A DNA stretch of 64,000 bases from SHVO01 sp041905795. GTDB lineage: Bacteria; Pseudomonadota; Alphaproteobacteria; Rhodospirillales; Rhodospirillaceae. The stretch spans positions 1-64,000 of the forward strand of contig JAYRKL010000018.1 in assembly GCA_041905795.1 (NCBI GenBank). The letters run 5' to 3'. The position numbers and the translations under genes are program-made. Below, piece after piece: positions 43,804 through 51,903 of the stretch (the stretch's first letter is position 1; every line of letters starts with the position of its first letter). The notes under the pieces were generated by a model that was given only the letters and a program-made list of their open reading frames with translations, had not been told where the DNA came from and made no database searches.

Positions 43804-44871
43804 TCACCAGATCCCTCGCGCCGCCACCGGCCACTGGGCGACGGTTTCGCCGCCCCGTTCCACGTCGATGTGGTCGTAGAGCACCACGTTGGGATCGCAG
43901 TGGGGCAACACGAAACGGACCCGTTCGCCTAATTTGGGCAACGCGTCCGCGGCGCCCCGCAAGCGCCCGTGCTCGTCGCCCATGAATTCATAGCGCAGGG
44001 TCTTGCCGCGGTCGCCGGCCACGACCGGCGTGGGCCCGGCCCTGAACAGCGCCTTATGGCCGGCGTCCACCAGCACGAAATCCGCAAACTGCGTGCAGAT
44101 CACCGTGGCTTCCACGAACAGCGCCGCGGTGAAGCGCGGGCCCACCCCCTGTTCGATATCCAGGTACTCGGTGTCCATTACCGCGTAGGAGCCGACCTGG
44201 AACTCGGTGTAGAGGCCGAAATCCATGTCGTCGGCGAAAGAGCCGGTGCCGGCGCCGGTGACAATGGCCGGCGCCAGGCCGGCGGCCTTCAAGGCGTCCA
44301 CATGTACGCGCAGCACCGCGGCGCAGGTCTCGGCCACCTTCCGGCGATCGGCGGCCTTGGCGACATGCTGCACGTGGCCGGCGTAAGCCTGCACGCCGGC
44401 ATAGGTCAGCCCCTTTTCCCGGATCCGTCCGGCGACCGCCAAGGTGTCGGCGGGCGTCTGGGTGCCGGTGCGTTTGTGGCCGATGTCGATATCCACCAGC
44501 AGGCGCAGCGGCGCGCCGGTGGCGGCATAGGCATCCACCAGGGCGATGCTGTCCACCACCGCCATCACATCCTTGCCCGCGCGCTGCAACGCGGCGATGC
44601 GCGCGCATTTCTCCAGGGCGATGGGCGACGTCAGGAGCAGCCCCTCGATGTCCGCCGCCGCCATGGCTTCGGTTTCCGAAACGGTGGCGCAGGAAATACC
44701 CACCGCGCCCGCCGCCATCTGAAGTTTGGCGATGTCCGGCGACTTATGGGTCTTGGCGTGAGGCCGGAGCGCCTTGCCGCGCGCTTTGGCGTAGGCGGCC
44801 ATGGCGGCGATGTTGGCTTCGATGCCGGGCAGGACCGCGACCATGCGCGGCGTCGGAGGGAGCGTGATCAT
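43804..44871 (-). CDS. DSD1 family PLP-dependent aldolase/dehydratase
   Basis: Protein of 355 residues of the alanine-racemase-like fold type III family including D-threonine aldolase, D-serine dehydratase and 3-hydroxy-D-aspartate aldolase. The PLP-lysine is in RPHAKTHKSPDIAKLQ, and the C-terminal metal site appears as LPHCDPNVVLYDHIDVERG (H and C ligands). ATG 44871 avoids overlap with the divergent dioxygenase. Which substrate is used cannot be told from sequence. It is divergently arranged with a TauD-like gene, suggesting shared regulation. Confidence 0.87.
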   Translation of the reverse strand: MITLPPTPRMVAVLPGIEANIAAMAAYAKARGKALRPHAKTHKSPDIAKLQMAAGAVGISCATVSETEAMAAADIEGLLLTSPIALEKCARIAALQRAGKDVMAVVDSIALVDAYAATGAPLRLLVDIDIGHKRTGTQTPADTLAVAGRIREKGLTYAGVQAYAGHVQHVAKAADRRKVAETCAAVLRVHVDALKAAGLAPAIVTGAGTGSFADDMDFGLYTEFQVGSYAVMDTEYLDIEQGVGPRFTAALFVEATVICTQFADFVLVDAGHKALFRAGPTPVVAGDRGKTLRYEFMGDEHGRLRGAADALPKLGERVRFVLPHCDPNVVLYDHIDVERGGETVAQWPVAARGIW

Positions 44872-44918
44872 GAGGGTTTTCTGTGGTGAGGGTTGCGCAC
44901 CCAGACATATCATGGGCC

Positions 44919-45977
44919 ATGTTCGACATCACCCAAGTTCCCGCGCGCATTGCCGGCCCATCCGCCTGGTATGGTCCAGACTGGGCGGAAGACACCTCCT
45001 GGATCGAGCCTCTGGCGCCGGCCGAGATCGCCGAAATCGATGCCGCGGTCCGCACGGTGAACGCCGCCGGCGTGGACATTGCCCATCTGCGGAAAGCAGA
45101 CTTTCCGGTTCCCGCCTTGGCCGCACGTCTCGCGCGCATCACCGACGATGTCCTGACCGGCCGGGGCTTCGCCCTGATCCGGGGTCTGGATCTCGGCCGC
45201 TACAGCCTGCGCGACGCGGCCATCGCCTTCTTCGGCCTCGGCAGCCACATCGGCCATGCCCGCTCGCAGAACGCCAAGGGCCATATCCTCGGCCATGTCC
45301 AGGACCTGGGCCTGTCGTCGCACCATCCCAATGTGCGCATCTACCAGACCCGCGAGCGCCAGACCTATCACACCGATTCCTCGGATATCGTCGCCCTGCT
45401 GTGCCTCAAGACCGCCAGGTCCGGCGGCCTTTCGAGCCTGGTGAGTTCGGTCACCCTCTACAACGAGATGCGGGCGCGGGCGCCGGACCTGGCGCGGCTG
45501 CTGTTCGAACCCATCGAGACCGACCGCCGCGGCGAAGTTCCGCCGGGCGCGCCGCCCTATTTCCGCATCCCGGTGTTCAACTGGCACAAAGGGCTGCTGT
45601 CGGCCATCTACCAGCGCCAGTATATCGATTCGACGCGGCGGTTCCCGGACCTGCCGCCGTTCACCCCCGAACAGGTGGCGGCGCTGGATCTGTTCGACGC
45701 CCTGGCCAACGATCCCGCGCTCAACTTCCACATGGAGTTTCGTCCGGGCGACATTCAACTGGTGCACAATCATACGCTGCTGCACGACCGCACCGCCTTC
45801 ACCGACTGGCCGGAGCCCGAGCGCAAACGCCATCTCCTGCGCCTGTGGCTGGCGCCGGACAACGCGCGCCCCCTGCCGCCGGTGTTCGCCGAACGCTACG
45901 GCGACCTCACCCCCGGTGCGCGCGGCGGGGTGAGCGTGCCGCAGAACGAATTGAAAGCACCGCTCTCTGCTGCTTAA
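44919..45977 (+). CDS. TauD/TfdA-like Fe(II)/2-oxoglutarate dioxygenase
   Basis: Protein of 352 residues. The N-terminus FDITQVPARIAGPSAWYGPDW is typical of a TauD subgroup. The iron ligands are visible: YHTDSSD (H-x-D) near residue 150 and NHTLLHDRTAF (distal His) near 290, followed by the 2-oxoglutarate-binding Arg in KRHLLRLWLAP. The upstream GTG 44883 is an alternative start. It hydroxylates an unknown substrate. It diverges from the DSD1 gene. Confidence 0.87.
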   Translation: MFDITQVPARIAGPSAWYGPDWAEDTSWIEPLAPAEIAEIDAAVRTVNAAGVDIAHLRKADFPVPALAARLARITDDVLTGRGFALIRGLDLGRYSLRDAAIAFFGLGSHIGHARSQNAKGHILGHVQDLGLSSHHPNVRIYQTRERQTYHTDSSDIVALLCLKTARSGGLSSLVSSVTLYNEMRARAPDLARLLFEPIETDRRGEVPPGAPPYFRIPVFNWHKGLLSAIYQRQYIDSTRRFPDLPPFTPEQVAALDLFDALANDPALNFHMEFRPGDIQLVHNHTLLHDRTAFTDWPEPERKRHLLRLWLAPDNARPLPPVFAERYGDLTPGARGGVSVPQNELKAPLSAA

Positions 45978-46018
45978 AGGGCGGCGGCCCGGAGAGGAGC
46001 GGCCCAAGCGCCGGCCAG

Positions 46019-46108
46019 GGATCGGAAGCCAACGGCGTGATCGCAAGGTTCAACGCCGCGACCCGCGACCAGATCGCCGACCTGTTGGCGTTCCTGCGCG
46101 CCCTCTAA
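46019..46108 (+). pseudogene. Possible C-terminal remnant of a di-heme cytochrome-like protein
   Basis: The frame ending at TAA 46106-46108 gives RFNAATRDQIADLLAFLRAL, resembling the C-terminal helix of di-heme cytochrome c peroxidase or thiol oxidoreductase proteins (F..L...DLLAFLRSL). No heme motif is present. Only about 29 residues. Confidence 0.35.
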
Positions 46109-46124
46109 CGCTCCCGCGGCGACT

Positions 46125-46164
46125 CCGGCCCCGCTGTTTCCACGACCGCGGGGCCGGTCTTTTT
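46125..46164 (+). terminator. Rho-independent terminator
   Basis: Stem CCGGCCCCGC (46125-46134) pairs exactly with 46148-46157 (10 bp), loop 13 nt, followed by TCTTTTT. It lies between the TauD region and the CNT gene. Confidence 0.85.
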
Positions 46165-46233
46165 CAACTGCTAATATCCGCTGCTTTTCGCTTCCCCCAG
46201 CGGCGCGTGAACGGATAGCATTTCGTCCCGGAA

Positions 46234-46256
46234 CGGCTCGGGGGAGCCGCTTTTTC
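46234..46256 (+). terminator. Small terminator-like hairpin, possible attenuator
   Basis: Stem CGGCTC (46234-46239) pairs with GAGCCG (46244-46249), GGGG tetraloop, then CTTTTTC. It ends 2 bases before the ribosome-binding GGGGGA (46258-46263) of the CNT gene, so it could regulate that gene by attenuation. Confidence 0.55.
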
Positions 46257-46270
46257 TGGGGGATACTCCA

Positions 46271-47533
46271 CTGGCATCGTTACAAAGCGTCCTCGGCGTC
46301 GTCGCCATCCTCGGCCTCGCCTGGCTCCTGAGCGAACGGCGTAAAGACGTGGTCTGGAGCGCCATCGGCAAGGGCGTCGCCCTGCAATTCGTGATCGCGC
46401 TGCTGCTGACCAAAGTGCCGATCATCCAGCACGGTCTCGAATACCTCAACGGCATGGTCAACGCGCTGATGGCCGCAACCCGCGCCGGCACCAGCTTCGT
46501 GTTCGGCTATGTCGGCGGCGGCGATGTGCCCTGGACCACCACCAATCCCCCGGCCAACTTCGTGTTCGCCTTCCAGGCGCTGCCGCTGATCCTGATCATC
46601 AGCGCCATCTCGGCGCTGTTGTTCTACTGGAACATCATCCCGCCGATTGTCCGCGCCTTCGCCTGGGTGCTGCGCCGGACCATCGGCGTGGGCGGCCCCG
46701 CCGGCATCGCCGTCACCATGAACATCTTCGTCGGCATGGTCGAAGCGCCGCTGGTGATTCGCCCCTACCTGCGCACCGAAACCCGTTCCGGCCTGTTCAT
46801 CATCATGACCGCGGGCATGGCCATGGTGGCTGGCACGGTGATGGTGCTTTACGCCACCCTGCTCGACGGCCTGATTCCCAATCCCATCGGCCAGATCCTC
46901 ACCGCCTCGATCATGGCCGCGCCCGCGACCATCGTCATCGCCTTCATCATCTGCCCGGAAGACCCGGCGCTGTTCGCCGCGGCCAGCGACCCGACCAAGG
47001 TTCTGCTGCCGCCCTCGCCCGGCAACAACATGATGTCGGTGATCACCAAGGCCACCATCGACGGCCTGCAGATCTTCGCCAATGTCGTCGGCATGCTGAT
47101 CGTGCTGGTGGCCCTGGTCAGCCTGGCCAACAGCATCCTGTCGGTATTTCCGGATATCGCGGGCGGGCCGTTCACCTTGCAGCGCGGCTTCGGCTGGCTG
47201 CTGTCTCCCATCGCCTGGCTGCTCGGCATCCCCTGGGCGGAAGCGCCCACGGCCGGCGGCCTGCTCGGCACCAAGATGGTCCTCAACGAGCTGATCGCCT
47301 ACGCCGAGATGTCCAAGCTGCCGGCGGACACGCTGACCGAGCGCTCGCGCCTGATCATGACCTACGCGCTGTGCGGCTTCGCCAACTTCAGCTCCATCGG
47401 CATCACCATCGGCGGTATCGCCGCCATGGCGCCGGAACGCCGCCCGGACATCATCGAACTGGCGCCCAAGGCCATGCTGGCCGGCTCGCTGGCAACCTGC
47501 CTCTCGGGCGCGGTGATCGGAATCCTCTCCTAG
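46271..47533 (+). CDS. CNT family nucleoside transporter
   Basis: Integral membrane protein of about 420 residues of the concentrative nucleoside transporter family (NupC-like). Features are the GVGGPAGIAVTMNIFVGMVEAPLVIRPYL segment, FIIMTAGMAMVAGTVMVLYATLL, and GLLGTKMVLNELIAY followed by LCGFANFSSIGITIGGIAAMAPER. The first start in the frame is GTG 46349, but the frame is open upstream and reads ASLQSVLGVVAILGLAWLLSE from a CTG at 46271. That is the usual N-terminal helix of the family, and GGGGGA lies 7 bases before it, so initiation at CTG is likely. The TAG stop at 47531-47533 is the first three bases of repeat copy E. Confidence 0.9.
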   Translation: MASLQSVLGVVAILGLAWLLSERRKDVVWSAIGKGVALQFVIALLLTKVPIIQHGLEYLNGMVNALMAATRAGTSFVFGYVGGGDVPWTTTNPPANFVFAFQALPLILIISAISALLFYWNIIPPIVRAFAWVLRRTIGVGGPAGIAVTMNIFVGMVEAPLVIRPYLRTETRSGLFIIMTAGMAMVAGTVMVLYATLLDGLIPNPIGQILTASIMAAPATIVIAFIICPEDPALFAAASDPTKVLLPPSPGNNMMSVITKATIDGLQIFANVVGMLIVLVALVSLANSILSVFPDIAGGPFTLQRGFGWLLSPIAWLLGIPWAEAPTAGGLLGTKMVLNELIAYAEMSKLPADTLTERSRLIMTYALCGFANFSSIGITIGGIAAMAPERRPDIIELAPKAMLAGSLATCLSGAVIGILS

Positions 47534-47634
47534 ACCCTGTTTCCGCTTCGTTGAATCGGAAACAGAGTCTAGGTCTTTGTTTGGTCGCATGTTAAGCGGC
47601 CGAACCGGTTCCCACTTCGGCCTAACATGCTCTA
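47531..47634 (+). repeat. Complete bipartite palindromic element, copy E
   Basis: Palindrome 1: 47531-47571, 15-base arms with one mismatch around a loop containing TTGAATC. Linker GGTCTTTGTTTGGTCGC. Palindrome 2: outer stem 47587-47594 with 47623-47630 (perfect), bulge 47595-47597, inner stem 47598-47604 with 47616-47622 (perfect), loop CCGGTTCCCAC at 47605-47615. Its left end supplies the TAG of the CNT gene and its right end (CTA at 47632-47634) the TAG of the convergent oxygenase gene. Confidence 0.92.
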
Positions 47635-48564
47635 AACCAGTTTGATCTCCGCCAGACGCTCCTGAAGATAATCGTCGGCGGTGATGGGTTTGGGATAGCG
47701 GTTGGGAGTCTGCGCGCTGGCGCAGCCCGGCAGGGTCTCGATCAGGTAATCCGACGTGTAGTGCTGGAAGAACGGCAGCGAATAGCGCGAGAATCCGGCC
47801 CGCGCGGGAGCCGGGTTCACCACCCGGTGCGTCGTCGACGGCAGCACGTGGTTGGTGGAGCGCTGCAGCATGTCGCCGATATTGCACACCACGCAGCCCG
47901 GCGGCGGATCCACGTCCAGCCATTGACCGTCCTTGTTGAGAAGCTGGAGGCCGGCTTCTTCGGCCCCGAGCAGCAGGGTGATGACGTTGATGTCTTCATG
48001 GGCGCCGGCGCGCACGCCGCTGGCGTTGGGCTTTACCGGCGGATAGTGCAGGAGGCGCAGGATGCTGTTGCCTTCCTTGACCTTGCCGTCGAAGAAATCC
48101 GGTGCAAGACCGAGGTAAACCGCGATCCCGCTGAGCACCCGCAAGCCCAGCGCGTCCAGGGACTGATACAGCGCATAGGTCTTGGCATTGAAGTCCGGGA
48201 TCTCGGTCACGGTCAGGTTCGGTGGCATGGAACCCGAGAGACGGTGTCCAGCCGACAGCGCGCGGCCCACGTGCCAGAACTCCTTGAGGTCCGGCCGGTC
48301 GGCGCCCTTGGCCTGTTCGATACCGAAGGCGGTGTAACCGCGCTGGCCGCCGCCGTTCGGCACGATGTATTTGCGCTTCACATCCTCGGGCAGTGCGAAG
48401 AACTGCTTGGTGCGGTCGAAAGCATCGTCGATCACCGCCTGCCCGATGCCGTGCTCGGAGATGACGGCGAAGCCGTAGCGCGCGAAACAGGCGCCCAGGT
48501 CCTTGGCCAGCCTGGCTTTGTCCCTGTCGCCGTCCTTGATCGAGATCGGGGTGATGGTGCCCAT
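47632..48564 (-). CDS. Isopenicillin-N-synthase-like Fe(II)/2OG oxygenase
   Basis: Protein of 310 residues of the isopenicillin N synthase/2OG oxygenase superfamily. N-terminal DIOX_N-like region (GFAVISEHGIGQAVIDDAFD), the Fe-binding GAHEDINVITLLLG (H-x-D) near residue 205, the distal His in STTHRVVNP and the 2OG-binding RYSLPFF. ATG 48564 is chosen; the frame extends to 48663, where it overlaps the divergent gene region. It converges on the CNT gene; the two may share a substrate class (thymine hydroxylase is a member of this fold) but that is inference. Confidence 0.87.
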   Translation of the reverse strand: MGTITPISIKDGDRDKARLAKDLGACFARYGFAVISEHGIGQAVIDDAFDRTKQFFALPEDVKRKYIVPNGGGQRGYTAFGIEQAKGADRPDLKEFWHVGRALSAGHRLSGSMPPNLTVTEIPDFNAKTYALYQSLDALGLRVLSGIAVYLGLAPDFFDGKVKEGNSILRLLHYPPVKPNASGVRAGAHEDINVITLLLGAEEAGLQLLNKDGQWLDVDPPPGCVVCNIGDMLQRSTNHVLPSTTHRVVNPAPARAGFSRYSLPFFQHYTSDYLIETLPGCASAQTPNRYPKPITADDYLQERLAEIKLV

Positions 48565-48698
48565 GGTTGTCCTATGCGCCTTGGCCCGTTCATGAAATCG
48601 CAAAATCGCTGCGCGCGACTTTCGCATGACAGTATTGGGGCATGATAGTATTGGCCGGAGCACCCTTTCACAACGACGAGAAAAAGCAGGGCGAGAAA

Positions 48699-50060
48699 AT
48701 GCAGCGATTCTTCGGTGTTTTCCTGGCGCTATTCCTGCTGGCCGCGCCCGCTCTGGCCGCGGACGGGACGCTCCTGATCAACGGCACGCTCGTCACGCCG
48801 GGACGCGTCATCCAGAACGGCTGGGTCGCCATCCAGGGCGGCAAGATCGCCGCGATCTCGGATACCCGGCCCGCGATCCCGGGCGCGCGCACCCTGGTCA
48901 CCCGGGACATCGTCTTCCCGGGTTTCGTCGACCTGCACAACCATCCGCTCTACGCGGTGTTCCCGCGCTGGCATCCGCCCAAGGTCTATCCCAACCGCTA
49001 TGAGTGGCGCGCGGACGCCGGCTATTGGCAGGCGATCCAGACACCGGAAGGCAAGCTGGTCGCGAGCCGCTTCTGCGACATGGACACCTATGTCGAGATG
49101 AAGGCGCTCATGGGCGGCACCACCTCCATGCTCGGTATTTACCGCCCCGCCGATACGGCGGTGATCCCGGCCTGCGTCGCCGGGCTGGTGCGCAACCTGG
49201 ATTGGGCCAGCGGACTCCATGGTGAAGGCGTCGGCCACGAACGCGCCGGCAACATCCTCGGTGTCAGGCCTGCCGATCTAAAACTCTCCGCGGAGACGCT
49301 GGAACAGGCCAAACGCGGGCCGATCGATTTGATCGCGGTGCACCTGGGCGAGGGCCAGCGGGGCGATCCCGACTCCCGCGCGGAGTTCGCGCGCCTCAAG
49401 GAATTGAAGCTGTTGACGCCCAACACCGCCATCATCCACGGCATCGCGCTCAGCGAGTCCGATTTCGGCGAGATCAAGGCCGCCGGCGCGTCGTTCATCT
49501 GGTCGCCGCGCAGCAATTTCGAACTCTACGGCGAAACCGCCGACCTGGCGGCGGCGGTGCGGCAGAAGGTGACCATGGCGCTGGCGCCCGACTGGTCGCC
49601 CACCGGCAGCGTCAACATGCTGGCTGAGATCGGTTATGCCAAAAGCGTCATCGACCGGCAGTTCAAAGGCCTGATCTCCGCCCGGCAGCTGTTCGAGATG
49701 GCGACCGCGGTCCCGGCGCGCATCGCGCGTATCGACGATAAAGTAGGCAGCCTCAAGCCCGGACTCGCCGCCGACCTGTTCCTGCTGCGCGGCGACGTTT
49801 CCAACCCGTTCGACGCCCTGGCGGCCGCCAAACCCCAGGACGTGACCCTGACCATGATCGACGGCGTACCGCTGTTCGGCATCCCGGATCATCTGAGCGC
49901 GCTCGGCGTCGCCCCTTTGGAAACAGTGAACCTGTGCGGCCAGGACCGCGGCATCAATGGCCGCGCCATCACCGACGGATTCGCCGATATCACCGCGCGC
50001 CTTACCGGCGCCTTGAGGGCGGAGACTCTGACCTTGGCCGGATTGGCTGAATGCAACTAG
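48699..50060 (+). CDS. Secreted amidohydrolase family protein
   Basis: Protein of 453 residues with a signal peptide (FFGVFLALFLLAAPALAAD) and an amidohydrolase domain: LINGTLVTPGRVIQNGWVAIQGGKIAAI, then the metal-ligand motif FPGFVDLHNHPLY (H-x-H), later HLGEGQRGD and AIIHGIALSE, MALAPDWSPTGSVNMLAE and the ending GSLKPGLAADLFLLRGD. The exported location is unusual for a cyclic amidohydrolase. Start ATG 48699 has AGGGCGAG before it; ATG 48642 would add an N-terminal tail before the signal peptide. Substrate unknown. Confidence 0.88.
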   Translation: MQRFFGVFLALFLLAAPALAADGTLLINGTLVTPGRVIQNGWVAIQGGKIAAISDTRPAIPGARTLVTRDIVFPGFVDLHNHPLYAVFPRWHPPKVYPNRYEWRADAGYWQAIQTPEGKLVASRFCDMDTYVEMKALMGGTTSMLGIYRPADTAVIPACVAGLVRNLDWASGLHGEGVGHERAGNILGVRPADLKLSAETLEQAKRGPIDLIAVHLGEGQRGDPDSRAEFARLKELKLLTPNTAIIHGIALSESDFGEIKAAGASFIWSPRSNFELYGETADLAAAVRQKVTMALAPDWSPTGSVNMLAEIGYAKSVIDRQFKGLISARQLFEMATAVPARIARIDDKVGSLKPGLAADLFLLRGDVSNPFDALAAAKPQDVTLTMIDGVPLFGIPDHLSALGVAPLETVNLCGQDRGINGRAITDGFADITARLTGALRAETLTLAGLAECN

Positions 50061-50067
50061 GAGCGAA

Positions 50068-50289
50068 ATGCAGACCCTGACCGCGGACGAGATCGACTAC
50101 ATCGCCGCCAGTTTCCGGGCCTGGTGCACGGCCCATGGCAAATCCGCGCCCACCGCCGACGATGCCTTGGTCTACTTTTCCTACGTCCAGGAGCACGAGC
50201 CCTTTGTCGCCGAGCGTATCGACGACGATTGGGACGACTTTATCTCTTTCCTGCACGAACGGCGGCTGGTGCTGGAAAAAGAATCTTAA
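50068..50289 (+). CDS. Small protein of unknown function
   Basis: 73 residues, acidic and helical (EIDYIAASFRAWCTAHGKSAPT, YVQEHEPFVAERIDDDWDDFISFLHER). It begins 7 bases after the amidohydrolase stop and an AGGAG precedes it, so it is probably translated with it. I do not recognise a family. The last bases overlap the tail of the convergent cNMP-binding gene. Confidence 0.6.
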   Translation: MQTLTADEIDYIAASFRAWCTAHGKSAPTADDALVYFSYVQEHEPFVAERIDDDWDDFISFLHERRLVLEKES

Positions 50290-50678
50290 GTCCTTCGGGC
50301 GAGATTGGTCCAGTGGCGGACCATGTCGCAGAGATGCGCCATCATGTAACGCAGGAATGGATCGGCGGCGGCGAGGCGGCGGTCGACGACGGCTTTGCTG
50401 ATCTCGATCAGCTCGCAGCCGCCGTGCGACAACACCGTCGCCGTGCAGCGCCGGTCGTTGCCGAGCGCTTCCAGCTCGCCGAAGGTCTCGCCGGCCTGCA
50501 TGCGGTTGATCACCACCTGCTTGCCGCTGGAATCGGTCAAGGTGATTTGCACCTCGCCCGAGAGGATGACATAGACCGCGCCGGCCTCCTGGCCTTCAAG
50601 GAAAATCACCTCCTCGGGCGCCACCACCCGGCGATGGGACAGCAGATCGGCGAATTCCGCGCGTTCGAGAATGCTCAT
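50286..50678 (-). CDS. Cyclic nucleotide-binding domain protein
   Basis: Single-domain protein of 130 residues with the cNMP-binding beta-barrel: PEEVIFLEGQEAGAVYVILSGEVQITL, the phosphate-binding cassette as FGELEALGNDRRCTATVLSH (FGE...R-x-A-T) and a C-terminal helix. It has no DNA-binding domain, so it is probably a regulatory or adaptor protein. It lies downstream of the serine hydrolase and AmpG on the same strand, 7 bases after the hydrolase stop, and may be co-transcribed with them. Confidence 0.85.
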   Translation of the reverse strand: MSILERAEFADLLSHRRVVAPEEVIFLEGQEAGAVYVILSGEVQITLTDSSGKQVVINRMQAGETFGELEALGNDRRCTATVLSHGGCELIEISKAVVDRRLAAADPFLRYMMAHLCDMVRHWTNLARRT

Positions 50679-50685
50679 AGGTCTC

Positions 50686-51903
50686 TCATTTCAAGGCAAG
50701 GAGCGCGTCCAGCAGCGGACGCGCGGCCGCGTCCTGGAGCGGGCCGACATCGGTGAAATAGCCTTTGGCGTCCGTACCCATGTTCTGGCGGTTGGTCAAC
50801 AGCACAAGGGCGAGTTTGGCCTCCGGCACGCCCAGGACATAAGTGCCGGTGAAACCGGTGTGGGCGAAGGCGCCGGGCGGCATGTTGTCAGGCTGGCGCC
50901 AACCGAGGTGCGCGCCGGGCTTGAGGAAAAGATCGACGGTATCGTCGCCGATCATGCTTTTGCCGGCCGCAGCGCCGCGGTTGAGCAGCATGTCGAGCAT
51001 CACGGCGAGGTCGGCGGCGGTGGAGAACAGCCCGGCATGGCCGGCGACGCCGCCGTTGGCGTACCAGGCGTTGCCATCGTTGACTTCTCCGTCGAGGACA
51101 TAGGTGCGCCAGCCGTCCCAGGATTTCGGATCGCCGGGATAGCCGTAGCCGAAGTCGGGCCCATAGACCATGTGGCGTTCGTAGCCGTTGCCGGACTCGG
51201 TCACGGCGAAATCGCCGAGCCCATGATCGCGCGGCCGGAACGCGGTGTGCCGCAGGCCCAGCGGCCGGTAGAGCGCGTCCGCCAGGAATTGATCCAACGG
51301 CCGGCCGGCGGCATGCTCGACGATATACCCCAGCAGCATGAAGCCCAGGTCGCTGTAGTGATAACCCTCGCCCACCGCCCATTTCAGCGGCATGGCGCGG
51401 ATCACCCGATAGGTCTGCTGTTTGGTGGCGGCGGCATAATAGAGCGGCTGCCATTGCACCAGGCCCGCCGTATGGGTGAGCAGGTGCCGCGGGGTGATCT
51501 TGTCCAGCTCCGGCCCGCGAAAGTCGCCGAGATAGGTGTAGACCGGCGCATCGAGCTTCACCTTGCCCTGGTCCACCAGCAGCATCATCGCCATGGTGGT
51601 GGCCATGACTTTGGTCACCGAGGCCAGGTCGAACACCGTGCCGGCTTTGAGCGCGCGTGGGCGCGCAAGGCGCCGGCCATCGAAATCGTTGAGTTCCGCA
51701 AAACCGAAGACGCGGTCCTGGACGAGCTTGCCGCCGACGGCGATCAACAGTTCCGCCCCGGGGACCTGGCCGTCCCTGACGGCCTTTTCTACGACCGCAT
51801 TGGCTGCCGCCACGGCGGCTTCGAGCTTCGGGCTTTGCGCGAAGACCGGCGAGGCAGCGAGGCCCAGAAGCAGCATGGGCGCGGCGAAGGACCATGGGCT
51901 CAT
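50686..51903 (-). CDS. Secreted beta-lactamase-fold serine hydrolase
   Basis: Protein of 405 residues with a signal peptide (SFAAPMLLLGLAASPVFAQ). It has the class C/DD-peptidase SxxK motif at Ser95-Val-Thr-Lys98, the YxS-type motif in YHYSDLGFML, and a C-terminal HTGFTGTYV replacing the KTG box. It overlaps the ampG stop by 4 bases (ATGA). The B. subtilis muropeptide operon also contains a beta-lactamase-like gene (ybbE), so a role in peptidoglycan fragment processing is plausible. It could also be an esterase. Confidence 0.87.
   Translation of the reverse strand: MSPWSFAAPMLLLGLAASPVFAQSPKLEAAVAAANAVVEKAVRDGQVPGAELLIAVGGKLVQDRVFGFAELNDFDGRRLARPRALKAGTVFDLASVTKVMATTMAMMLLVDQGKVKLDAPVYTYLGDFRGPELDKITPRHLLTHTAGLVQWQPLYYAAATKQQTYRVIRAMPLKWAVGEGYHYSDLGFMLLGYIVEHAAGRPLDQFLADALYRPLGLRHTAFRPRDHGLGDFAVTESGNGYERHMVYGPDFGYGYPGDPKSWDGWRTYVLDGEVNDGNAWYANGGVAGHAGLFSTAADLAVMLDMLLNRGAAAGKSMIGDDTVDLFLKPGAHLGWRQPDNMPPGAFAHTGFTGTYVLGVPEAKLALVLLTNRQNMGTDAKGYFTDVGPLQDAAARPLLDALLALK

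Larger units (their letters stand above)
45978..46270. other. Intergenic region with remnant, terminator and attenuator
   Basis: About 290 bases between the TauD-like gene and the CNT transporter. It contains a short pseudogene fragment (46019-46108), a strong terminator (46125-46164), and a second terminator-like hairpin directly before the transporter ribosome-binding site (46234-46256). Confidence 0.7.

Noticed and set aside
46280..47923. 547-codon open frame opposite the CNT transporter
   Set aside because: Histidine/aspartate-rich shadow of a membrane protein gene; no plausible domain.
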